Translations under genes and position numbers: made by a program
In this document: positions 44,474 to 52,408 of the stretch, one piece after another
How positions within the stretch are numbered: position 1 is the stretch's first letter
Layout of the letters: each line of letters starts with the position of its first letter
The notes under the pieces: generated by a model
The model's input: only the letters and a program-made list of their open reading frames with translations
Database searches by the model: none
What the model was told of the DNA's origin: nothing
NCBI GenBank assembly: GCA_963765745.1
Contig: CAVXXM010000003.1
Coordinates: forward strand, 186,001-250,000
Length of the DNA: 64,000 nucleotides
Direction of reading: 5' to 3'
Source: JAHFPN01 sp963765745
GTDB lineage: Bacteria > Pseudomonadota > Alphaproteobacteria > Rhizobiales > Xanthobacteraceae

Positions 44474-45001
44474 ATGCCGATTTACGCACTCGACGGGGCG
44501 CGGCCATCTTTCCCGGCGTCGGGGCGCTATTTCGTGGCGCCCGACGCGGTGCTGATCGGCCGCGTCGTCATCGAGGAAGACGCCAGCGTCTGGTTCAACG
44601 CCGTGCTGCGCGGCGACAACGAACCGATCGTGATCGGCCGCCGCTCCAACGTGCAGGACGGCTCGGTGCTGCACACCGATCCCGGCCTGCCGCTCACCAT
44701 CGGCGCGGGCTGCACCATCGGCCACCGGGTGATCCTGCACGGCTGCACGATCGGCGAGAACACGCTGATCGGCATGGGTGCGACGCTGCTGAACGGCGTG
44801 AAGATCGGCAAGAATTGCCTGGTCGGCGCCAACGCGCTGGTCACCGAGGGCAAGGAATTTCCCGACAATTCGCTGATCGTCGGTGCGCCCGCGCGCTCGA
44901 TCCGCAAGCTCGACGAGGCCGGCGTCACGATGCTCAAGGCCGCGGCCGAGGTCTATGTCCGGCGGCTGGAGCAGTATCGGGGCAAGCTCGAGCGTCTCTG
45001 A
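44474..45001 (+). CDS. Gamma carbonic anhydrase family protein
   Basis: A 175-residue left-handed beta-helix protein. Hexapeptide repeats run from VLIGRVVIEEDASVWFNAVL to IGKNCLVGANALV, with a C-terminal helix (MLKAAAEVYVRRLEQY). The metal-binding His residues of the family are seen in SVLHTD, IGHRVIL and LHGCTI. Many such proteins show weak or no carbonic anhydrase activity; the acidic loop Glu of Cam is not obvious here. It follows the duplicated DUF3126 gene by 3 bp. Confidence 0.87.
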   Translation: MPIYALDGARPSFPASGRYFVAPDAVLIGRVVIEEDASVWFNAVLRGDNEPIVIGRRSNVQDGSVLHTDPGLPLTIGAGCTIGHRVILHGCTIGENTLIGMGATLLNGVKIGKNCLVGANALVTEGKEFPDNSLIVGAPARSIRKLDEAGVTMLKAAAEVYVRRLEQYRGKLERL

Positions 45002-45009
45002 AAAAAGGT

Positions 45010-45041
45010 GAGGCCGGCTCCTGGGGGGAAGAGCCGGCCTC
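45010..45041. terminator. Perfect 11-bp inverted repeat after the gamma carbonic anhydrase gene
   Basis: GAGGCCGGCTC (45010-45020), 10-nt loop, GAGCCGGCCTC (45031-45041). Upstream A-run (45001-45006), no clear T-run on the plus strand. It sits between convergent genes and is a likely transcription stop. Confidence 0.65.
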
Positions 45042-45104
45042 GGCGTACCCGGTCTGGGGACGGGGAGGGGTGGGACGTGACCGGATACGCTAGCTCAGAT
45101 CCTT

Positions 45105-45740
45105 TCAGCGAGCGGCGACGAAGGGCGTCGGCCGCTGGTCGCCGAGCGCGATCCAGATATTCGGATCGGCCTGCGACTGACGTTTGACGAAACGGTAGCC
45201 AGTGTCGGCCCAGGGCATGATCTCCTCGATCTGATTGTCGAGGATGAATTCGCCCTTGTCGGTGCGCACGGTCAGCACCGAATGGCCGTCACCCTTCTTG
45301 TCGCGCACGACGGTGATGAGCAGCGCCTCGCGCGGCCAGCCGAGCTGCATCAGCAACTTGCGCTTGAGCAGCACGTAATCCTCGCAGTCGCCGTAGCCGG
45401 AGTCCGGATAGGTCCACTTCTCGATCAAGCCGAATTGCTCGAGATCGGTCATCGGCTTGATCTTTTCGTTGACGTAGCGGTTGACGCGCACGAGTTCCTG
45501 CATGACCGCCTTGTTGATTTGCACGTCGCGCGGCTCGCTCCGTTCGGCGCGGCACTCCGCCGGCCGCTCGGCGCAGAACTGCACCCAGCCGATCGGCGGG
45601 CGCGCGGTCTCGCCGACCGCGACATAGAGCAGCCGCTCGCGCGGGCCGGCCGCGGCCGGTGCGAGGGCAGCCGACGCGGCGACCGCGACCAGCGTGGCCG
45701 CGAACAACCAAGTGATTTTCTGCCGGGGTTGCTTTTGCAT
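45105..45740 (-). CDS. BTLCP transglutaminase-like cysteine peptidase family protein, exported
   Basis: A 211-residue protein with a signal peptide (TWLFAATLVAVAASAALAPA) and a bacterial transglutaminase-like domain. Catalytic Cys, His and Asp are in GYGDCEDYVLLKRKLL, KKGDGHSVLTVRTDKG and FILDNQ. In other bacteria BTLCP proteins such as LapG cleave adhesins and are controlled by c-di-GMP receptors; no LapD-like partner is seen here. Start 45740 (MQKQPR) gives a proper signal peptide; the longer frame is rejected. Confidence 0.85.
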   Translation of the reverse strand: MQKQPRQKITWLFAATLVAVAASAALAPAAAGPRERLLYVAVGETARPPIGWVQFCAERPAECRAERSEPRDVQINKAVMQELVRVNRYVNEKIKPMTDLEQFGLIEKWTYPDSGYGDCEDYVLLKRKLLMQLGWPREALLITVVRDKKGDGHSVLTVRTDKGEFILDNQIEEIMPWADTGYRFVKRQSQADPNIWIALGDQRPTPFVAAR

Positions 45741-46059
45741 GTTTTCCCCACTCCCTGTGGTGGAAAACTCGCACAAGCGTTTTGATGCCCCGCTAAGTGC
45801 GGGAGCGAATTGCGGGACGAATTGGCGAAACTCTCTTAGGAATGTTTGGCTAGGGGTTGAATTGAATTTGCATAAAATTTTATCGAACGCGCGCGATGCC
45901 GGCGTTCATTCGCACCAACCGGCCTTGCGCCGGCCATTCCGACGCCATGACCGGACCGTGCCTTGCCAAACGATATCGCCGGGACTTCAGATATGAAGAC
46001 GGCGCTTCGCGCCTTGCGGCCCGGCGAAAATATTTGATTAACCGTAGTGGAGCGCGGCC
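45741..46059. other. Intergenic region, no gene seen
   Basis: 319 bp. It presumably carries the promoter of the minus-strand BTLCP gene near its left end. Short open frames crossing it lack codon bias. A GGCCTTGCGCCGGCC-type palindrome lies near 45922. Confidence 0.5.
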
Positions 46060-46683
46060 TCAGATCTCGGCGTTGAGATCCTGCTCGAGGGTCTCTTGGG
46101 TCTGGACCCGGCTGAATTCCATGGCGAAGCCGCCGTCATGGTGACGAACGACGCGCCCCAGCGTGCGGCCGAGCGTGACCGGCGAGCCGACCGGCAACCG
46201 CACGTCGGCCATGACCGAGGCGCCCGAGAGCGATACGTCGGTGACCTTGCAAGGCACGGTGACCCCGGTCGGCAAGATCAACGTCGAGAGCGGATTCTTG
46301 AGCGAGAAGCGGTCGTGGCGGCGATCCTCGGGCATGCCGAGGATTTGGCGATTGGCGAACCAGGTGAGCTGATCGGCGAGCTTGTCGCGCCGGCGCGCGG
46401 TGCCGGCGATGGTCATCGCAAAACCGTTGTCGATATGGCGCACGCAGCGCCCCTCGAGACGGCCGAGGTGATCGATATAGGCGACCACGTGCTCGCCGAC
46501 GCGCGCGAGCATGGTGGTGATCAGCGCGGCCCCGCCCGGCGACATATCGAGCGTCTGGCAAGGATACTCCTTGCGGTCCTCGAGCATGTAGCGGCCGAGC
46601 AAGCTGAGCTTTACGCGCTGGTGACGGCGCCGTTCCTGGCTCAGCGGCAAAACCACCGCCTGCTTGCTCTCGCTCGTTGCCAT
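46060..46683 (-). CDS. Protein with two PilZ domains
   Basis: A 207-residue protein with two PilZ-type barrels. The first starts with RRRHQRVKLSLLGRYMLED and has DMSPGGAALIT; the second starts with DRRHDRFSLKNPLSTLI and has DVSLSGASVMA. Both fit the RxxxR...D/NxSxxG c-di-GMP contact pattern. The N-terminus MATSESKQAVV is unstructured. It may regulate motility, polysaccharide or envelope processes; BcsS-like and BTLCP genes elsewhere in the window are also in c-di-GMP-linked families. Confidence 0.87.
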   Translation of the reverse strand: MATSESKQAVVLPLSQERRRHQRVKLSLLGRYMLEDRKEYPCQTLDMSPGGAALITTMLARVGEHVVAYIDHLGRLEGRCVRHIDNGFAMTIAGTARRRDKLADQLTWFANRQILGMPEDRRHDRFSLKNPLSTLILPTGVTVPCKVTDVSLSGASVMADVRLPVGSPVTLGRTLGRVVRHHDGGFAMEFSRVQTQETLEQDLNAEI

Positions 46684-46773
46684 AGATCGATGCTCGCCCG
46701 GAGTGACCCAGGCTACCGTATCGGCCCGTGGTTAACGGGGAGTGACCCCTTGGGGCTATTGGCGGCGGAAGGC

Positions 46774-47355
46774 TTAAGCGCGGCCGCCGGGCAGGACCTT
46801 GAGCCGGCCCGCCGGGCGCGGCCTTTCGTCGTGATCCAGGCCTTCCTGCGCTAGCGGAACGATGCCGGGATACAGGCGCCGTGCCGAGACGATACGCAGC
46901 CGTTCCACCGGCACGGTCCCGACCCAATACGGCACGTCGAGGGCCGCCAGCGAGCCTACCAGCCGGGCCTGGGTCCGGCCGCGATGACGCAGCGGCAAGG
47001 CCATTAATTCGAGGTCGATGGTCTGTCCGGTGGCGGTCTCGCCGCGAAGGCCCACCACCATGGGGATGACGCCGCCGGTAACCTCGGTAACCAGTTCGGC
47101 GATCTCGCCCCGGTCTCCGGGTGCGAACAATGAATCCAGCGATGCGCCCTTCAATTCCCGGCAAAACAGCGCGCACAGGCGCGTTCCTGCGAGCCGGATG
47201 GTGAATTGCCGGGGCATGCCGAGCTCCAGGAGATAGACGTCGCCCAGGAGCGAGCGGATCGCGCCCGGGTCCAGGTCGGCGCGATCGGGCGCGGCCCGGG
47301 TGCCGCGCAGGCGGTCCCAGTAGGCGTGCAGGGCGCGGGAAGCGGCATGCTTCAT
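46774..47355 (-). CDS. PAS_5-domain protein
   Basis: A 193-residue protein matching the PAS_5 family (PF07310), common in rhizobial genomes and of unknown function. It shows LHAYWDRLRGTRAAPDRADL, LGDVYLLELGMPRQFTIRLA, LCALFCRELKGASLDSLF and LELMALPLRHRGRTQARLVG. A sensory role is possible but untested. It is downstream of no obvious operon partner, being 90 bp from the PilZ gene on the same strand. Confidence 0.8.
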   Translation of the reverse strand: MKHAASRALHAYWDRLRGTRAAPDRADLDPGAIRSLLGDVYLLELGMPRQFTIRLAGTRLCALFCRELKGASLDSLFAPGDRGEIAELVTEVTGGVIPMVVGLRGETATGQTIDLELMALPLRHRGRTQARLVGSLAALDVPYWVGTVPVERLRIVSARRLYPGIVPLAQEGLDHDERPRPAGRLKVLPGGRA

Positions 47356-47585
47356 TCGGCTTCTCCAGAGCGACTTCGGTGTCGCAAGGACTTGGATGTC
47401 GCAAGGACTTGGCTGTCACAAGAAGGGACAGCGTGACGGAGAATTTGCATTGCGCGTGCCGCTCGGAAGGCGGGAGCAAGGCGGGCCATATTAGGGTTAA
47501 GCCGACATATTTGTGCATTGTATCCGCCCTTGCCGCCGGGGCGGCTGCGCCTTAAGGGACGGGTCCCTCATCCCGGACCCGCCGC

Positions 47586-48308
47586 TTGTCACCCACTCGC
47601 GAGCCGATATTTCGCATGCCTCCCGTCGTGGCCGCGCTCGTGGCCGCGCTGGCGCTCATGCATCTCGCCCGCTGGTTGATCGACGAGCAGGCCGATCTTC
47701 AGGTGCTCTTGTGGTTCGCCTTCGTTCCGGCGCGCTACGGCGGATCGGTGCCGATCGATCTCGCGTTTCCCGGCGGGTTCGCGGCGGACGTGTGGACCTT
47801 CGTCAGCTACGCGTTCCTGCACGGCGATATCACGCATCTCGGCGTCAATCTGGTCTGGTTGCTGGCGTTCGGAACGCCGGTGGCGTGGCGTTTCGGTACG
47901 GCGCGTTTTCTCGCTTTCTTCGCGGTCACGGCCGCGGCCGGCGCGCTCGTGCATTTGCTGACGCACCCCGGCGAGCTCGCGCCGCTGGTCGGCGCTTCGG
48001 CGGCGATTTCCGGCGCCATGGCGGCGGCGGTGCGTTTCGCATTCGAGGAGGGTGGGCCGCTCGGCTTCATGCGCGGGCAGGGGCCGGATGCGTTCCGCGT
48101 GCCGGCGCCGCCGCTGTTGCGCGCGCTGCGCAATCCGCAGGTGATCGTTTTTCTTGGCGTCTGGGTGGTGTTGAACCTGCTGTTCGGCGCCAGCAGCGTT
48201 TCCTCGAGCTTCGCCGAAGGCTCGATCGCGTGGGAAGCTCATTTCGGCGGCTTCTTCGCCGGGCTGTTCCTGTTCCCCTGGTTCGATCCGGTGCGGCCGC
48301 GGACTTGA
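47586..48308 (+). CDS. Rhomboid-family intramembrane serine protease
   Basis: A 240-residue membrane protease with about six helices. Landmarks are the early WTFVSYAFLHGDITHLGVNL (His/Asn region), the catalytic Ser in VGASAAISGAMAAAV near residue 140 and the catalytic His in AHFGGFFAGLFLF near residue 220. A loop of about 30 residues follows the Ser helix (EEGGPLGFMRGQGPDAFRVP). The start is TTG 47586, or ATG 47616 (MPPVVA); the sequence does not settle it. A terminator follows at 48314. Confidence 0.85.
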   Translation: MSPTREPIFRMPPVVAALVAALALMHLARWLIDEQADLQVLLWFAFVPARYGGSVPIDLAFPGGFAADVWTFVSYAFLHGDITHLGVNLVWLLAFGTPVAWRFGTARFLAFFAVTAAAGALVHLLTHPGELAPLVGASAAISGAMAAAVRFAFEEGGPLGFMRGQGPDAFRVPAPPLLRALRNPQVIVFLGVWVVLNLLFGASSVSSSFAEGSIAWEAHFGGFFAGLFLFPWFDPVRPRT

Positions 48309-48313
48309 GCTTC

Positions 48314-48335
48314 GCGCGCGTGAACGCGCGCTTTT
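48314..48335 (+). terminator. Rho-independent terminator after rhomboid gene
   Basis: GCGCGCGT (48314-48321), GA loop, ACGCGCGC (48324-48331) and TTTT (48332-48335). Confidence 0.75.
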
Positions 48336-48418
48336 CGCCCACTTCTCGCCCTCTTGCGCCCGGGCGCCGGCAGGCAGATGATTCCTCGGGGACTGGGACG
48401 CGACCATGGAGGAAGCCC

Positions 48419-48850
48419 ATGTCCGTCCGTGCGATTCTCGACATAAAAGGCCGTGACGTGGCCACGATTTCGGCCGACGCCACGCTGGCGGAAGCGATCG
48501 CGCATCTGGCCGAGAAGCGGATCGGTGCGCTCGTGGTCACCGGCATCGAGCGCTCGGTGAGCGGAATTTTGTCGGAGCGCGACATCATGCGTGCGCTGGC
48601 GCAGCACAAGGAGGCCGCGCTGGCGCGGCCGGTCGCCGAGTTCATGACCCGGCGCGTCGTCACCTGCACCGCCGATGACACGGTCGGCGAGCTCATGCAC
48701 CGGATGACGGCGGGCCGTTTCCGCCACTTGCCGGTGATCGAACACGGCCGGCTCGCCGGCATCGTGTCGATCGGCGACGTGGTGAAGTCCCGGGTCGCGG
48801 AGATCGAGCGCGAGAGCGAGGCGCTGCGGGATTACATCAGGACGGCCTGA
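48419..48850 (+). CDS. CBS-domain pair protein
   Basis: A 143-residue protein with two CBS domains: VATISADATLAEAIAHLAEK then GILSERDIMRALAQH, and VVTCTADDTVGELMHRMTAG then GIVSIGDVVKSRVAE. CBS pairs bind adenosyl ligands (AMP, ATP, SAM). Stand-alone forms in alphaproteobacteria are common and poorly understood. ATG 48419 follows ggagga; the much longer frame that starts at 47513 is out of register with the rhomboid gene. It converges on the patatin gene, with 4 bp between stops. Confidence 0.88.
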   Translation: MSVRAILDIKGRDVATISADATLAEAIAHLAEKRIGALVVTGIERSVSGILSERDIMRALAQHKEAALARPVAEFMTRRVVTCTADDTVGELMHRMTAGRFRHLPVIEHGRLAGIVSIGDVVKSRVAEIERESEALRDYIRTA

Positions 48851-48854
48851 GCCG

Positions 48855-49769
48855 TCAGCCAAGCGCGGCGATCGCCTCGTTCAGCTCCGGCAGTGCGCGC
48901 TCGGTCGCCTCGGCGCCGAGACGGATCGCCTCCTCGGCGCGGGCGAATTCGAACATGCCCATGTGCCCGAGCTTGGGCGCGATCATCAGGTCCGGCGGGT
49001 CGCCGGCGAGCCGCGAGCGGGCGATGCGGTCCTGGGTGATGTTGAAGGCTTCGACCATCACCGCCGACACCCCGCGCGGCTCGTAGGCCGCGGCGGCCTC
49101 GGCGGCGGGCTCCAGGCCATTGTCCTGGATCACGGTGCCGCGGCCAAACATGTCGGCATTGGGATTGACCGCGATCACGACCCGGGCGCCGAGCGCGCGG
49201 GCGGCGGCGACCGGGATCGGGTTGACCAGCGCGCCATCCATCAGCCAGCGGCCGGCGACCTTCACCGGCGGGAAAATGCCGGGCAGCGCGTAGCTCGCGC
49301 GCATGGCCTCGACCAGGCTGCCCTGGGTCAGCCAGATCTCGTGGCCGGTGCCGATCTCGGTGGCGATGGCGGCGTAACGCAGCGGCAATTCCTCGATCGC
49401 GACGTCGCCGAGGGTCTCCTTGAGCTGGCCGGCGAGGCGGCCGCCGCCGATCAGCCCGGTGCTCCAGAGCTTGATGTCGAGAAAGCGGAGCATGCGCCGG
49501 CGCGTGACCGAACGGGCCCAATCCTCGAGCTCTTCGAGGCGGCCGGCCGCGTAAGCGCCGCCGACGACGGCGCCCATGGAGGTGCCGGCGATCACGTCGG
49601 GCTCGATGCCGGCGGATTTCAGCGCGCGCAGCACGCCGATATGCGCCCAGCCACGCGCGGCGCCGCCGCCGAGCGCGAGTCCGATCCTGGGCCGGGCGCT
49701 CGCGCGCTCCTGCCGGTCGACCTCGGGAGTTTCCGGTGCGCGCGGTGCGCGTCTGAGCCAGTGCAGCAC
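48855..49769 (-). CDS. Patatin-like phospholipase family protein
   Basis: A 304-residue patatin-fold hydrolase with the Ser-Asp dyad. The oxyanion loop is LALGGGAARGWAHIGVL, the nucleophile is in IAGTSMGAVVGGAYA near residue 65, and the Asp is in MDGALVNPIPVAAARALGA near residue 178. Similar to RssA/YchK-like bacterial patatins. The lipid substrate is unknown. Convergent with the CBS gene; hisI lies about 100 bp upstream. Confidence 0.88.
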   Translation of the reverse strand: MLHWLRRAPRAPETPEVDRQERASARPRIGLALGGGAARGWAHIGVLRALKSAGIEPDVIAGTSMGAVVGGAYAAGRLEELEDWARSVTRRRMLRFLDIKLWSTGLIGGGRLAGQLKETLGDVAIEELPLRYAAIATEIGTGHEIWLTQGSLVEAMRASYALPGIFPPVKVAGRWLMDGALVNPIPVAAARALGARVVIAVNPNADMFGRGTVIQDNGLEPAAEAAAAYEPRGVSAVMVEAFNITQDRIARSRLAGDPPDLMIAPKLGHMGMFEFARAEEAIRLGAEATERALPELNEAIAALG

Positions 49770-49866
49770 TTCGATCTACCTGCGCTGAAGAGGGTGCCGA
49801 ATCCTCAATTCGTTCCGTTCATCATATAGGGAGCATCCGTGACGTAAGCACGTCAGCCGAACATCG

Positions 49867-50253
49867 TTAGAGGAAGGTTAGCGGCGCGCCGGCCGGGCCT
49901 TTCAGCGCAACGCGTCGATAGAAGCAGGAGCGGCGGCCGGTGTGGCAGGCCACGCCTTGACCCGCGACTTTGACCTTGAGCAGCACCGCGTCCTGGTCGC
50001 AATCGATCAGCATGTCGCTGACGGCGAGCGTATTGCCGCTACTCTCGCCCTTGCGCCACAGCTCCCGGCGCGAGCGCGACCAGAACCAGGCCTCGCCGGT
50101 CCTGACGGTGCGCTCGAGCGCTTCCTCGTTCATGTGCGCGAGCATCAGCACATCGCCGGTCGCCGTATCCACGACGATGCATGAAATCAGTCCGGTGCCG
50201 TCGAACTGCGGCTCCAGGCGGTCGGTGGTTTCGATCTCGCTCGCGGCAGGCAT
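49867..50253 (-). CDS. hisI: Phosphoribosyl-AMP cyclohydrolase
   Basis: A 128-residue HisI, which opens the adenine ring of PR-AMP in histidine synthesis. Metal sites are visible: DCDQDAVLLKVKVAGQGVAC with the DxDxD pattern and CHTGRRSCFYRRV with two Cys/His ligands. It is a stand-alone cyclohydrolase, as usual in alphaproteobacteria, without the HisE domain. ATG 50253 is preferred because ggag lies 8 nt upstream; an in-frame ATG at 50265 adds four residues. folE is directly upstream. Confidence 0.93.
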   Translation of the reverse strand: MPAASEIETTDRLEPQFDGTGLISCIVVDTATGDVLMLAHMNEEALERTVRTGEAWFWSRSRRELWRKGESSGNTLAVSDMLIDCDQDAVLLKVKVAGQGVACHTGRRSCFYRRVALKGPAGAPLTFL

Positions 50254-50345
50254 GGAAAACTCCATCGGCCCGCTTGGTGGTGCGGGCCGATGCAGTGATA
50301 GCGCCGAATTGGTCGTGGAGAAAGCCGCTTAACTCTTGAAGCAGG

Positions 50346-50993
50346 TCAGCCTTTGCGGCTGTCGCGCACCAGGTTGAAGAAGCGCACCTGCTCGGCCGGA
50401 TCGTCGCGGAACACGCCGGTGAACTGCGTCGTCACGGTCGAGACGCCGCTCTTCTGCACGCCGCGCATGGCCATGCACAGATGCTCGGCCTCGATCATGA
50501 TCGCAACGCCGCGCGGCTTCAGGTTCTCGTCGATCGCGGTGATGATCTGCGAGGTCAGGTGTTCCTGGGTCTGCAGCCGGCGGGCATAGATGTCGATCAC
50601 GCGGGCGAATTTGGAGAGACCGACGACGCGCTCGATCGGAAAATAAGCCACGTGCGCGCGGCCGATGACCGGCACCATGTGGTGCTCGCAGTGCGTATAG
50701 AACGGGATGTCGCGCACCACGACCATGTCGTCGAAGGTGCCGATCTCGCCGAAGGTGCGGTCGAGCACATCGTCGGCTTCTTCCTTGTAGCCGCGGAAGA
50801 ACTCTTCGTAGGTCCGGACCATTCGCTTGGGCGTATCCTTGAGGCCCTCGCGGTTCGGGTCTTCGCCGATCCACGCCAGAAGCGTTCGGACAGCAGCCTC
50901 GGCTTCCTCGCGCGAAGGCCGGCGTGCGTGCGCGGCCTCGGCCGCGGCATCAGCTCGCTTCTGGAACGACGTAACGACAGCGTCCATATTCAT
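50346..50993 (-). CDS. folE: GTP cyclohydrolase I
   Basis: A 215-residue FolE, the first enzyme of tetrahydrofolate synthesis. Zinc ligands are in IPFYTHCEHHMVPVIGRAHV and EAEHLCMAMRGVQKSGV (Cys in each, His in the first). The catalytic strand VGLSKFARVIDIYARRLQTQ is typical. N-terminal RPSREEAEAAVRTLLAWIGE is helical. It is 81 bp upstream of hisI on the same strand. The 603 bp before it hold no gene. Confidence 0.95.
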   Translation of the reverse strand: MNMDAVVTSFQKRADAAAEAAHARRPSREEAEAAVRTLLAWIGEDPNREGLKDTPKRMVRTYEEFFRGYKEEADDVLDRTFGEIGTFDDMVVVRDIPFYTHCEHHMVPVIGRAHVAYFPIERVVGLSKFARVIDIYARRLQTQEHLTSQIITAIDENLKPRGVAIMIEAEHLCMAMRGVQKSGVSTVTTQFTGVFRDDPAEQVRFFNLVRDSRKG

Positions 50994-51596
50994 TCTCTCC
51001 GTTCGACCGGCCGCGGCTTCCGCCGTGGCCGGAGTGTCACCGGTTATCTGTTTTTAGCGCCCGCTTGAGGGTGGTGGTGTGCCCGCTTCGGGGTGTTATG
51101 GCGGCTCACCCATGAACCAGCCATGAACCGTCTAGTTCGATGCTTTATTCCCCGCGAATCTTCCGTCTATCTGCGCGTACGAATTGGACCGGATTCAGGC
51201 GCAACCGCCTTCCGACGCCGGCGGCGTGAAAAAAATTTACGCCGCGGCAGGAGCCGGGCGTTTTCGCAGGCCGGGAATCACGGGAGGTAGACACGCCCCA
51301 GTCCTCAAGGCGAAACCACAAACCTGCGGCCGGCGGCCGACGAGGCTGGTTCGGTCGATCGGGCAGCCAACCCCGGCTGCCTTCCAACCTCACCAATCGA
51401 GCACTATATTTCGTTCGGATCGTGACAAGCAAACGAACGCTACTTGTCCTTACCGGGCGGCCTAAGCCTCGGATAAGAATAGGGAAATCAGCCGATCGGC
51501 GGAAAGATTGCAACCCGGCAATCCGGGCCGCCAGTGCCGCGCCTTAGACTTCCGGCCTAGTGGGCCGGTAATACAGAGCCATGCTGGACCGAGCCT
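50994..51596. other. 603-bp intergenic region between folE and the NifU-like gene
   Basis: The genes diverge here, so it must hold both promoters. Small inverted repeats are seen: CGGCGT/ACGCCG around an A-rich loop (51222-51244), GGCAGCC/GGCTGCC (51362-51381) and a CCGGCC/GGCCGG hairpin near 51556. Short frames inside lack codon bias. No gene is called. Confidence 0.5.
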
Positions 51597-52040
51597 GTGC
51601 TGGATCAAGTCTATAATCGCCGAATTCTGGAACTCGCCGCCGACATCCCCCGGATCGGGCGGCTGGCGGCGGCGGACGCGTCGGCGACCGCGCACTCCAA
51701 ATTGTGCGGCTCGACGGTCGTTGTGGACGTCGCCATGGACGGCGACCGGGTCGCGGACTTCGCGCACGAGGTGCGCGCCTGCGCGCTCGGCCAGGCATCG
51801 TCCTCGATCATGGCGCGCAACGTCGTCGGTTCCACCGCCGATGAATTGAAGCGCGTGCGCGGCGAGATGTTCGACATGTTGAAGAAGAACGGCAAGCCGC
51901 CGTCGGGAAAATGGGCGGATCTTGCGGTGCTCGAGCCGGTGCGCGATTATTCGGCGCGGCACGCCTCGACCATGCTTACCTTCGACGCGGTGGTGGACGC
52001 CATCGGCAAGATCGAGGAAAAGCGGAAGGCGGCGCGATGA
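51597..52040 (+). CDS. NifU/IscU-like iron-sulfur scaffold protein
   Basis: A 147-residue protein matching the NifU N-terminal-type scaffold: LDQVYNRRILELAADIPRIG, HSKLCGSTVVVDVAMDGDRV, FAHEVRACALGQASSSIM. Cys residues at KLCGS and RACALGQ align with two of the three cluster-binding Cys of IscU; the third is not obvious, since RHAST lies where it would be. The start is GTG 51597. It overlaps yidD by ATGA (52037-52040). Its role in cluster assembly is therefore plausible but uncertain. Confidence 0.8.
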   Translation: MLDQVYNRRILELAADIPRIGRLAAADASATAHSKLCGSTVVVDVAMDGDRVADFAHEVRACALGQASSSIMARNVVGSTADELKRVRGEMFDMLKKNGKPPSGKWADLAVLEPVRDYSARHASTMLTFDAVVDAIGKIEEKRKAAR

Positions 52041-52375
52041 GTGCGAAGCGGCTCGAGGCGATGTTCGACGCCGCGGCGCGCGCGCCGCGGGTGGCCGGGC
52101 GCGGGCTGGTGCTGGCCTATCGCTATACGTTCTCGGCGATCGCCGGCTTCGAATGCCGGCATCTGCCGACCTGTTCGGAATACGCCGACGAAGCGCTGCA
52201 GCGCCACGGTCTATGGGCGGGCGGCTGGATGACGGCCGCACGCATCTGCCGGTGCCATCCGTACGGCACGGCGGGGCTGGATTTCGTACCGCGGACTTTA
52301 TCGCCGCGCGCGCACTGGTATACTCCGTGGCGCTACGGAGTTTGGCGAGGGACGATGGAACGCGCCGACGGTTGA
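52037..52375 (+). CDS. yidD: Membrane protein insertion efficiency factor YidD
   Basis: A 112-residue YidD-family protein: LVLAYRYTFSAIAGFECRHL, PTCSEYADEALQRHGLWAGG, RICRCHPYGTAGLDFVP. The three conserved Cys and the HPYG segment are typical. YidD assists YidC-dependent membrane insertion. It is coupled to the NifU-like gene by ATGA, unlike the rnpA-yidD-yidC order of many bacteria but common in rhizobia. It converges on the Sel1-like gene 34 bp away. Confidence 0.9.
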   Translation: MSAKRLEAMFDAAARAPRVAGRGLVLAYRYTFSAIAGFECRHLPTCSEYADEALQRHGLWAGGWMTAARICRCHPYGTAGLDFVPRTLSPRAHWYTPWRYGVWRGTMERADG

Positions 52376-52408
52376 TACAATTACGCCCCCGTCGGCGCGC
52401 CCGGCGCT

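Noticed and set aside
43139..44740. 533-codon frame on the minus strand
   Set aside because: Spans cysE, DUF3126 and the carbonic anhydrase gene in antisense; those genes have clear motifs and ribosome sites.
51184..51465. 93-codon frame between folE and the NifU-like gene
   Set aside because: No ribosome site or family; irregular codon use compared with neighbours.
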